Shown here one piece after another: positions 34,701 through 41,037 of a stretch of DNA of 64,000 nucleotides. The position numbers and the translations under genes were made by a program. The notes under the pieces are model-generated. The model was given only the letters and a program-made list of their open reading frames with translations. It did not search any database and was not told the origin of the DNA. Numbering within the stretch: position 1 is the stretch's first letter; each line of letters begins with the position of its first letter. Source of the stretch: Flavobacterium dauae (GTDB lineage: Bacteria > Bacteroidota > Bacteroidia > Flavobacteriales > Flavobacteriaceae). The stretch spans positions 1,550,001-1,614,000 of the forward strand of contig NZ_CP130821.1 of the NCBI RefSeq assembly GCF_004151275.2, written 5' to 3'.

Positions 34701-36107
34701 CTCTATACCCACCAAAGTAAGGATAGGGATATAGACAATGAGGATGATAACTTCGCCAAATGCGGCACTCGTACGAATTTTCCGTGCAGATTCATATACC
34801 TCTTCATCCATTTCTGCCTGCGTAAGTCTTTGTGTGGATTTCCGCAAGCCCAAATGATGCATTGTCGCTTCAACAACAATCAGGGAACCATCTATTACCA
34901 ATCCGAAATCAATAGCCCCCATACTCATCAGGTTGGCACTTACACCAAACAGCCGCATCATTCCCAACGCAAAAAGCATAGATAGCGGTATGGCTGAGGC
35001 TACAATCAGTCCTGCTCTGAAATTCCCCAGGAATAGAATTAATACAAAAATAACAATCAGTGCGCCCTCAATGAGGTTCTTTTGAACCGTACTTATCGCT
35101 CTATCAACCAAATCCATTCTGTCTAAAAATGGTTCTATGACCACGTCTTCGGGTAGAGATTGTTGGATAACCGGTATTTTTTCTTTGATACTTTTTACAA
35201 CTTCAGAGGTGTTTTCTCCCTTCAACATCATTACAATCCCACCCACAGCATCTACTTCGCCATTATAGGTCAATGCTCCGTACCGGGTTGCGTGACCAAA
35301 TTGTACTTCTGCCACATCTTTGATAAATACCGGAACGCTACCTGTATTTTTAACGACGATATTTCCTACATCTTCCAATGAAGTAACCAGACCAATCCCG
35401 CGAATAAAGTAAGCATTGGGCTTCTTATCGATATATGCACCTCCGGTATTTTGGTTGTTGTTTTCGAGGGCGGTAAAAATATCGGAAATACTAACGTCCA
35501 TTGCCTTGATGCGGTTTGGGTCGATAGAAACTTCGTACTGTTTAAGCAAACCACCGAAACTATTGACTTCTGCAATTCCCGGAGTACCGTAAAGTTGTCT
35601 GGCAACAATCCAGTCCTGCATTGTCCGCAAATCCATTGCGGAATATTTGTCTTCACTGCCTTCTTTGGGATGAAGAATATATTGGTACACTTCGCCAAGA
35701 CCTGTACTGACAGGAGCAAGTTCAGGTGTTCCAATCCCGTCAGGTATCTGGTCTTGTGCTTCTTTCAGCTGTTGGCTTACTAACTGTCGTGCAAAATAAA
35801 TATCGACATTATCTTGAAAGACAACGGTTACAACAGATAATCCAAATCTTGAAACACTTCTTATCTCTTCTACTTTTGGAAGATTAACGATACTTTGCTC
35901 TACGGGAAATGTTACTAATTGTTCTACTTCTTGTCCTGCCAATGTAGGCGACAGGGTAATAATCTGAACCTGATTGTTTGTAATGTCAGGTTGGGCATCA
36001 ATGGGGATTTGCTTGGCACTCCATACCCCCCAAATGATGAGAAACAAGGTCATCAATCCTATAATGAACTTATTCTTTATAGAGAATTTTATAATACTAT
36101 TTAACAC
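31749..36107 (-). CDS. czcA: CzcA-type RND metal efflux pump fused to CzcC/TolC-like outer-membrane channel
   Basis: The protein of about 1452 residues has two parts. Residues 1 to about 1035 are a heavy-metal RND transporter with twelve membrane segments, DAQPDITNNQVQI at the first periplasmic loop, and a FGLVIDGSLIVVEA segment in the proton pathway. After a charged linker (RNQKPPKNSKTKA) a signal-peptide-like segment (IAPVLLLFVFLGFSQNGKAQ) precedes a TolC-family domain to the end (SVDRAIEVAVETNPQLRSKN). I prefer the GTG at 36107 (reads MLNSIIKFSIKNKFIIG, the usual CzcA start) over the in-frame ATG at 36149, whose 14 extra codons read like leader. With CzcB it forms a complete tripartite exporter. 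Confidence 0.9.
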   Translation of the reverse strand: MLNSIIKFSIKNKFIIGLMTLFLIIWGVWSAKQIPIDAQPDITNNQVQIITLSPTLAGQEVEQLVTFPVEQSIVNLPKVEEIRSVSRFGLSVVTVVFQDNVDIYFARQLVSQQLKEAQDQIPDGIGTPELAPVSTGLGEVYQYILHPKEGSEDKYSAMDLRTMQDWIVARQLYGTPGIAEVNSFGGLLKQYEVSIDPNRIKAMDVSISDIFTALENNNQNTGGAYIDKKPNAYFIRGIGLVTSLEDVGNIVVKNTGSVPVFIKDVAEVQFGHATRYGALTYNGEVDAVGGIVMMLKGENTSEVVKSIKEKIPVIQQSLPEDVVIEPFLDRMDLVDRAISTVQKNLIEGALIVIFVLILFLGNFRAGLIVASAIPLSMLFALGMMRLFGVSANLMSMGAIDFGLVIDGSLIVVEATMHHLGLRKSTQRLTQAEMDEEVYESARKIRTSAAFGEVIILIVYIPILTLVGIEGKMFTPMAQTVSFAILGALILSFTYIPMMSALCLSKKPITKKNFSDKMMDYLQGVYKPLLEKAIRMKYVVIAVAVGLFTISIFFFSRMGGEFLPKLGEGDFAFHCILPQGTSLSQSLETSMQASRIIKEFDEVRMVVGKTGAAEVPTDPMPPEATDLMIILKPQDEWKTKKSYDELSNEMMEKLEVIPGVFFEANQPIQMRFNELMTGIRQDVAVKIFGEDLDSLLVYANKANAIIQTVEGATAPQVERVAGLPQINIEYDRTRIANYGLNVQEINDIVSTAFAGKSAGVIYENERRFDLVVRLDEAHRSSIEDVSNLFIPLPNGDQIPLSQVANIDYKLGPAQISREGGKRRIYVGFNVQGRDVASVVNEIQDKLAEQIKLPTGYYFTYGGQFENLQKATDRLLIAVPIALLLIFILLYFTFHSFKEAVLVYTAIPMSAIGGVFALLLRDMPFSISAGVGFIALFGVAVLNGIVLIATFNRLEKEGWNEIIPRIIEGAKTRLRPVLMTASVASLGFLPMALSTSAGAEVQKPLATVVIGGLISATALTLFVLPLLYLVFMRNQKPPKNSKTKAIAPVLLLFVFLGFSQNGKAQTPMSVDRAIEVAVETNPQLRSKNMDIQSAQSLSKTAYELPKTDVNFQYGNNEGFEYNDGFQISQTIPFPTLFGAKKNLVKEQVKGQQWAKALTENELKKQVRTYYYQLEYLEHNASVLKYLDSIYVDFIRVAELRYKTGDIGKLDVNTATTKKGEISLLYQQNEVLRQNAYQSLKNLMQTQEDFLIEPQPDYTPLLLSSFIDSSAVANHPSIQLLYQEAKIAEQNKKLERANSLPDFTFGYNNISLIGMHSKNGVEQFYGRGQRFSFVDVGITIPIFTTTKAKIRSLDYKKQSLELNAQWQEQQLKTELANALKQYEQYVAQFTYFKEQALPNADEIINAAKLGYSTGDISYVEYLFALQTTADIQLNYLNSIQQINEAVTLIHSLISK

Positions 36108-36239
36108 TTCTATTGTGATTAATGATGAATAATTAATGATAAATTGCAATGATTATGAATACGAGAAATACGAAGTATGACCCAAAACATTCAGCTTGTT
36201 GCTGTACGCAAAAAGCTATAATCATTAAAACATTAAAAA

Positions 36240-36578
36240 TTATGCATTAATCTTTGGCGGTTGCCAAATTCCCCCCAGATAGTGGGATATAAAGGTACAT
36301 TTATAATAAACTTTAGGCTTAGAAAGGTCAAAAGTCTTCGCCTTAACTAAGCTGTATACATTCCATTGAAGCACTATACCTGAAACTATTCCACAACAAC
36401 CGCATAAACAAAATGGACTGCACATATCAGTTGTTTCCTGATGGTCGTGGCTTCCTTGATGGGTTAATTCTTCCGAATGGTTATGGTTTTGAAAGTTGTC
36501 CTTTTCATACATATCGGTACACGGCATTAAAAATACCGTCATCATATAAATTGCCAATATGGAGTAAAAGACTTTCAT
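36240..36578 (-). CDS. DUF6660 family protein, Cys/His-rich, exported
   Basis: The 112-residue protein starts with a signal-like segment (MKVFYSILAIYMMTVFLMPC). A His-rich stretch (NHNHSEELTHQGSHDHQETT, about 30-50) and a Cys cluster (MCSPFCLCGCCGI, about 52-64) follow. This is the DUF6660 pattern, commonly found beside czc genes in Bacteroidota. The Cys and His residues suggest metal binding in the periplasm. I took the ATG at 36578; the frame extends upstream into the operator. The predicted -7 box ends only about 10 bp before this ATG, so the mRNA would be nearly leaderless. Confidence 0.75.
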   Translation of the reverse strand: MKVFYSILAIYMMTVFLMPCTDMYEKDNFQNHNHSEELTHQGSHDHQETTDMCSPFCLCGCCGIVSGIVLQWNVYSLVKAKTFDLSKPKVYYKCTFISHYLGGIWQPPKINA

Positions 36579-36587
36579 ATTCTTTTG

Positions 36588-36622
36588 CAAAGTTAGTAAA
36601 AAAGTAATGCAATGGCATTGCA
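36588..36622 (-). promoter_or_regulatory. Predicted Fur-type operator and promoter for DUF6660-czcABC-fur operon
   Basis: A perfect 7-1-7 inverted repeat, TGCAATGGCATTGCA (36608-36622), extended by one more A/T pair on each side, lies 12 bp upstream of the minus-strand -7 box TAACTTTG (36588-36595). Both the operator sequence and the -7 box match those at 29987-30022. It would overlap the -33 region, so binding should repress. Confidence 0.65.
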
Positions 36623-36626
36623 TTGT

Positions 36627-37886
36627 TTATTGCAATCGTCTCTTTTTCTTCTTCATCCGTTTAGCAAATGTTTCTTCTTTATAATCCACGCCTTGTGCAT
36701 CAGGTAAAAGGCTGAATAATCCTATATCGAAATTCTGAGAATGTTCCTGTGGGATAAACTCAAAAAGGTCTTTCGTTGGTTGGTTGTCTATTGTATTCGT
36801 TTTGGAAAGAGGGTTATCCTGTGTTTTCAGTTCGGGTTTGTTGCCGTTGTTCCACCAATCGTTAAAAACATTTGCAGACAGGTTTCTGTCTAACTGTGAA
36901 CCATTCCATACACTACGGCTCTCGTGGTCAATGAAAGTTACTCCGTAAATCCGTCCGTTGTCGTTTCTGCGAACAATCGTATTAATACCGTGTTCGGTCA
37001 ATTGTTTTCTAAATTCTATTTCGTTGCTTGTCGTGTGCATAGCCAATTCAACAGTATTCTTTAAAACTGACCTTACAGGATTGGTTTTCATTTTCTCTTT
37101 TGACTGTTCAAAATGCTTTTGTAGTTGTGCAACTCCTGCGTCTTTTCCGAAAAGCGATGCCTTAAACGGATTGCTTGCCTTGTTTCCGTTTTCGTCCACT
37201 GCCACATAGACCAATCCGTTTACCGGCTGACCGTTCCGCTCGCCTTTGACTTCTTCCGCTGTGATGTTGAACAGCGACAATAAAGCATTATAGCTTCCCA
37301 TAGTCGGAAAGCTGTAATACTTCGGCAAATGCCGTACTACCGAAGCAATCTGACTTTTGATGTCGCCTTTGTGGTAATCCACAGGTTTGAAAACTTTGTT
37401 GGCTTGTTTCTGCTCCTGCTCGGTTGCTTTGTGCAGGTTGTATTTCGTTTCAAAATCCCGACAGATTGCCATTGAACGTGGGTGGTCGTAATCATCGGGG
37501 ATTTTCTTACCGTCAATGCCTACACAGGTCGAAACGATATGGATATGCATTCGGTCAATGTCCGTATGTTTGAAAACAATATAAGGCTGATTTCCGTAGC
37601 CCATACGTTCCATATATTCCTGTGCCATTTCCGTAAACTGCTCATCGCTTACCTCGTCTTTCGGGTCTGGGTTCAATGAAATATGCCGTACCGTTTTTTC
37701 TGTTTTGATGTTTGCAGACAAATACGGCTCAAAACATTTATTGAAATACGCTACGGAATACCTGCCGTCCATTGTGTCGGGTATTTTGTTCAGCAACAAA
37801 ACCGCTCCGTTTTCCCTGTCCACTTTCTGCTGATTGTACAAAATCGCTCCGTACATATTGCTTCCCTTTCCGATTTTTGCAATCAT
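36627..37886 (-). CDS. mobB: MobB-type relaxase/mobilization nuclease
   Basis: The 419-residue protein starts MIAKIGKGSNMYGAILYNQQ. It has MOB relaxase motifs: a Tyr-containing N-terminal region (about Tyr12/Tyr17), TVRHISLNPDPKD, and the triple-His metal site HTDIDRMHIHIVSTCVG (about 125-141). This is the MobB relaxase of CTnDOT-type elements, which nicks oriT and leads the strand into the recipient. The start at 37886 lies 4 bp after the MobA stop. The usual next gene, a TraG/MobC coupling protein, is missing; metal cargo follows directly. Confidence 0.9.
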   Translation of the reverse strand: MIAKIGKGSNMYGAILYNQQKVDRENGAVLLLNKIPDTMDGRYSVAYFNKCFEPYLSANIKTEKTVRHISLNPDPKDEVSDEQFTEMAQEYMERMGYGNQPYIVFKHTDIDRMHIHIVSTCVGIDGKKIPDDYDHPRSMAICRDFETKYNLHKATEQEQKQANKVFKPVDYHKGDIKSQIASVVRHLPKYYSFPTMGSYNALLSLFNITAEEVKGERNGQPVNGLVYVAVDENGNKASNPFKASLFGKDAGVAQLQKHFEQSKEKMKTNPVRSVLKNTVELAMHTTSNEIEFRKQLTEHGINTIVRRNDNGRIYGVTFIDHESRSVWNGSQLDRNLSANVFNDWWNNGNKPELKTQDNPLSKTNTIDNQPTKDLFEFIPQEHSQNFDIGLFSLLPDAQGVDYKEETFAKRMKKKKRRLQ

Positions 37887-37890
37887 AATT

Positions 37891-38325
37891 TTACTCTTTA
37901 TGTAGATATTGCTTTTCAAATCTGTCGGTAAGAATTAAAACCTTTAGCAACAGTTCTTTCATTTTTGCGGTCTGTTTTTCCAATTTATAGAGATATGCAG
38001 ATGCTTTTTTCTCCGAAAAATTGGCGTTCAATAGCCTTACAATCTGATTGTAATTGGTTGCTATTCCTCGAAACTGACTGAAAAATTTGGTCAGTCCTGC
38101 GTGGTATTCTACCGCATTCATATCAATTTTTACGGTCTTTACGGTCTTTTGAAAGATGCAAGCCGTAATGAAATGTGCCTTTACACTTATCCCCGATTGG
38201 TCAAAGAGGGCAAGGAACTTGGCGTTTTCCTCTGCATTCAGGTTAATAGAATACCGATGTACGGCAGGGTCATTCTTCGGTTTTCTCCCTGTTTTCCTAA
38301 TTTGTTTACTGTTCTTTTCTTCCAT
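37891..38325 (-). CDS. mobA: MobA-type relaxosome accessory protein
   Basis: The 144-residue basic protein begins MEEKNSKQIRKTGRKPKNDP, followed by a ribbon-helix-helix-like segment (HRYSINLNAEENAKFLALFD) and a helical C-terminus with FRGIATNYNQIVRLLN and KLEKQTAKMKELLLKVL. It fits the MobA/MobC accessory proteins that bind oriT and recruit the relaxase. I took the ATG at 38325; the frame extends upstream into the inverted-repeat region. The candidate oriT starts about 70 bp upstream. Confidence 0.85.
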   Translation of the reverse strand: MEEKNSKQIRKTGRKPKNDPAVHRYSINLNAEENAKFLALFDQSGISVKAHFITACIFQKTVKTVKIDMNAVEYHAGLTKFFSQFRGIATNYNQIVRLLNANFSEKKASAYLYKLEKQTAKMKELLLKVLILTDRFEKQYLHKE

Positions 38326-38397
38326 AATAAATCCATTTCTAATGTTAAACAAAACTGCGACTTCGGAGCGGTTTTCAGCTCCCTGCAAGGGCAAGTG

Positions 38398-38484
38398 CTT
38401 TTGAGTGCCGAAATTCATTTCGAGTACCTCAAAAGATAACTTGCTCTGAACAAGGGTTCAGAAAATCCGTTTTGCAAACGGATT
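38398..38484. other. Candidate oriT: three successive inverted repeats upstream of mobA
   Basis: Three inverted repeats lie side by side. CTTTTGAG with CTCAAAAG enclose CGAAAT/ATTTCG (38398-38435), CTGAAC/GTTCAG has a 4-nt loop (38446-38461), and AATCCGTTT/AAACGGATT has a 3-nt loop (38464-38484). Their place just upstream of mobA-mobB and the absence of a gene here fit an origin of transfer. The nick site cannot be seen. Confidence 0.55.
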
Positions 38485-38672
38485 GGAGTTAGCAGGAAAA
38501 ACCCATCGCTACCGATTACAAATTTCGGCAAGACTATTTGAATAACAGCTATTTACCATAACGACAATGAACGCCAAATGCTACCTTTGAGTGCCATATC
38601 AACATAGACTGGGACTGCTTTTGCTTTCTTTGTATATGGTTAGCTGGCTGATTGTTTATATCCTTAACTATG

Positions 38673-38838
38673 TAACCAATCAGCATAAATCCTGACAGCA
38701 AATCTGCGTGATTGAATGCAGACGAATTACAGATTTTTGAGTTAATGAACTAACCAATTAGGGGTATGCAGGTGCTTAGGTAGATAGGTAGATAGATGCA
38801 ACAGTATGTACAGCTGATTGCTTAGTTAACCAAACAGC
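38673..38838. repeat. Iteron-like repeats upstream of the DUF3408 gene
   Basis: Three direct 12-mers, TAACCAATCAGC (38673), TAACCAATTAGG (38751) and TAACCAAACAGC (38827), are spaced 78 and 76 bp. Inverted relatives occur as GCTGATTG (38647 and 38813) and CAGCTAATTGG (38835). The rest of the gap between mobA and DUF3408 (38485-38868) has no gene. Confidence 0.5.
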
Positions 38839-38868
38839 TAATTGGATATAATATTAAAAACAAGAGAT

Positions 38869-39363
38869 ATGGTACACGAAGAAAACAAAAATCAGCAACC
38901 CGAAAAAGAGGATTTTTCTATTGAAAATTTCCTAACTGATGAAAAGAAGCAACCATTCACGGAACAACAGGTAGTAACACATCGGGAAGACTTTGCCAAA
39001 CCCGAAGTAGATGAGGAAGCTATTATGCGTGTAATGGCAGGCGAAGAACCTTCGGAAACTGAAACGCAACATACAAAAATACCTGCGAGTAATACAAAAA
39101 AGATGATTTATAAGCCAAAGAAGCTGACCAAAGAGGATTACTACGGACAGTTCTTTAAAATTCCGAACAGTACAGCAAGCAGGGGGAAATCGGTCTATGT
39201 ACGGCAGGAACACCACGAAACATTTAACAGGCTCACCAATATTATGGGCATCGACAAACTGACGATTTATGCGTATCTGGACAATATTATCGAATACCAC
39301 TTTCAGGAGTTTGGTGAATTGATTAGGGAAATCTACAACGAGAAACACAAACCGTTATTCTAA
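38869..39363 (+). CDS. DUF3408 conjugative-element protein
   Basis: The 164-residue protein has an acidic disordered N-terminus, a basic middle (KKMIYKPKKLTKEDYYGQFF) and a C-terminal ribbon-helix-helix-like DUF3408 region (KSVYVRQEHHETFNRLTNIM, then GIDKLTIYAYLDNIIEYHF). Such proteins lie near mobilization and ParA genes in Bacteroidota conjugative elements and may bind DNA. The ATG at 38869 follows an AAGAG-containing leader; the in-frame TTG at 38842 is less likely. No ParA partner is present. Iteron-like repeats lie upstream. Confidence 0.82.
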   Translation: MVHEENKNQQPEKEDFSIENFLTDEKKQPFTEQQVVTHREDFAKPEVDEEAIMRVMAGEEPSETETQHTKIPASNTKKMIYKPKKLTKEDYYGQFFKIPNSTASRGKSVYVRQEHHETFNRLTNIMGIDKLTIYAYLDNIIEYHFQEFGELIREIYNEKHKPLF

Positions 39364-39497
39364 TAAATATACGTGGTGGGTGGTACGTTCTCTCTCCTAA
39401 AATTATTTTCCAAAACAAAAAAACAGAAAAAAAAGAAAGCCATTCAAACAAGGCGGACAGGCGTTAAAACCAAAAGGAAACGGAATAAGTCCCGAAG

Positions 39498-39547
39498 GGT
39501 GGCAGGGCAACAAAAAAACTCGGCGAAGCCACCTTATCTGCCCTGCC
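39498..39547 (+). promoter_or_regulatory. Mutually exclusive stems in non-coding region
   Basis: GGTGGC (39498-39503) can pair with GCCACC (39528-39533), while GGCAGGGCA (39501-39509) can pair with TGCCCTGCC (39539-39547). The two stems share 39501-39503, so only one can form fully. The rest of the 505-bp gap (39364-39868) is G+C-rich for this genome and shows no convincing gene. Confidence 0.4.
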
Positions 39548-39868
39548 ATTATGCCGTAGTCTTTTGGTTGGGCGGTGCGGTGGGTGTCCGCCTTATCTTT
39601 GCTACCTTTTGTTCTTTTTTTAATCCCATTCTAATATAATGAAAGGGTACAAAAAACACGTGTGGGCTAACGATGGGGTGTTTTTGGTATGCTTTCCCTT
39701 ATCCGTACAAAACTTTTTAAATGTGAAGGGGCTTTGCGAGGAAAATTTAAAGTGTTTTGAGGATTGCTTTCCATTTACATCGTGCCAATACGAGCCAAAT
39801 ACTGCCACATAAAGCCAAAGGAAAAAATACATTCCCTTGTGTTCTATATTGGGGGAAATTTTGAAACT

Positions 39869-40252
39869 ATGGCACAAAAAGCAACAACCGACAAGGAGCG
39901 GAAAGAGAAAGTACAAATCAAGGAAGAAGAGCGTAGCCCTTTGATGCAGGTTGATAAGCAGGGCGACCCGATTTCCAATTTCATCGCCAATTTTAAACGC
40001 CAGTTCAGGGAAACAAAAGGCTTAATAAATTGGAACAGGCTGTTCGGTGGCAGACGTGCCGAACAGCCAAAACAGCCTGCCCAGCCCGAAAGCGTAATTG
40101 GTGCTACAAAAACGGTTATGCGTTCGGATTTCAAAAACGATGAAAAAAGCCAGACTGTACAGCCTAACAAAAAGCCTGCCTTGAGAATGGACAATACAGT
40201 CAAAACACAACAGGCTCGCCCGAAAAACAATAAACCAAAACTGGGATTTTAA
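39869..40252 (+). CDS. Hypothetical mobile-element protein
   Basis: The 127-residue hydrophilic protein begins MAQKATTDKERKEKVQIKEE. A conserved-looking central stretch is DKQGDPISNFIANFKRQFRE (about 33-52), followed by NWNRLFGGRRAEQPKQPAQP. The C-terminus is Lys/Gln/Asn-rich and ends KPKLGF. It has no membrane segment or signal. I do not recognise the family; its place between DUF3408 and the excisionase-like genes suggests a role in element maintenance or transfer. The ATG at 39869 was chosen because the upstream extension reads like non-coding sequence. Confidence 0.6.
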   Translation: MAQKATTDKERKEKVQIKEEERSPLMQVDKQGDPISNFIANFKRQFRETKGLINWNRLFGGRRAEQPKQPAQPESVIGATKTVMRSDFKNDEKSQTVQPNKKPALRMDNTVKTQQARPKNNKPKLGF

Positions 40253-40352
40253 TACCGCATTTGGCAACTGTACGCCAAATACCGCCATCAGATGCAACAT
40301 TAGGATGACCTATGTAAATAGCTTTTATTTTCGAGGTTTAAATGATGCAGAT

Positions 40353-40649
40353 ATGGAAATAACAGTTTTAGACATTCAGATTTTAAAAGCACTGAACAGG
40401 GAAGTTAAGGAAGTTTCTTTATTGATTAAGGAAATGACCGCACCCTACAAGGCATTGCAACAGGCAACGAAATGGCTCGACCAGCAGGAAGCCTGCCAAC
40501 TGCTGAACATCAGCAAACGAACATTGCAGACGTACAGGGCAAAAGGCATTCTTGGGGCAACGCAAATCAATCGGAAGACGTATTTCAGATTATCCGAAGT
40601 GGAATTACTGATGCAGGGAGAGCGACCATTAAAAAAGCAGAAGAAATGA
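40353..40649 (+). CDS. Helix-turn-helix (excisionase-like) protein, copy 1
   Basis: The 98-residue protein has an N-terminal helix, then an HTH_17/MerR-like domain (about 42-85: WLDQQEACQLLNISKRTLQT, then YRAKGILGATQINRKTYFRL), the layout of small Xis-type proteins. It ends with a basic tail. Its TGA overlaps the ATG of a paralogue by four bases (ATGA), so translation is probably coupled. The start at 40353 (MEITVLDIQI) is preferred to the ATG at 40305. It likely controls excision with the integrase and RteC. Confidence 0.8.
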   Translation: MEITVLDIQILKALNREVKEVSLLIKEMTAPYKALQQATKWLDQQEACQLLNISKRTLQTYRAKGILGATQINRKTYFRLSEVELLMQGERPLKKQKK

Positions 40650-40927
40650 AACAGATTGGAGATTCAAACGAAGATATGTTTGCACTGCTCGAAGCTGTGG
40701 TAGGCATCAAAAATGAACTGCTGTATATCAGGGAATATTTCCACCCACTTTTAAAAGGGGAAATCTACCTGTCAGGCGAACAGGTCTGCGAGATGCTTCA
40801 CATCAGTAAACGGACACTGCAACAGTACAGAGATGACGGACTGATACCGTTTATTAAACTCGAACGGAAAATCCTTTTCCGTGAAAGCGATATTATCAAG
40901 GTATTGGAAGATAACTATCAGCGTTAG
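40646..40927 (+). CDS. Helix-turn-helix (excisionase-like) protein, copy 2
   Basis: The 93-residue protein is a paralogue of the preceding gene: an N-terminal helix (MFALLEAVVGIKNELLYIRE) and an HTH_17 domain (about 45-90) with YLSGEQVCEMLHISKRTLQQ and YRDDGLIPFIKLERKILFRE. The ISKRTLQ recognition helix is shared with copy 1. Paired small HTH proteins of this type work with IntDOT-like integrases, where Xis2c and Xis2d are a known pair. The start is set by the ATGA overlap. The integrase is convergent, beyond a strong terminator. Confidence 0.82.
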   Translation: MKQIGDSNEDMFALLEAVVGIKNELLYIREYFHPLLKGEIYLSGEQVCEMLHISKRTLQQYRDDGLIPFIKLERKILFRESDIIKVLEDNYQR

Positions 40928-40980
40928 CCGTTAAAAAAAAGAATGCTCTGAAACTGTAACCGTATCGGTCAATTAAACAA

Positions 40981-41011
40981 ACAGCCCACCGCTTAAAAAA
41001 CGGTGGGCTGT
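40981..41011. terminator. Strong convergent terminator between HTH genes and integrase
   Basis: The perfect 11-bp G+C-rich stem ACAGCCCACCG / CGGTGGGCTGT has a 9-nt loop. It ends both the HTH operon and the minus-strand integrase. Confidence 0.85.
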
Positions 41012-41037
41012 GCTGTTTCAAGGAACTATGATATAAG

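Noticed and set aside
39373..39639. 88-codon open frame between DUF3408 and the 39869 gene
   Set aside because: Very Lys/Arg-rich first half and a cysteine-containing hydrophobic end read like translated non-coding sequence; it covers the alternative stems and no family resemblance is seen.
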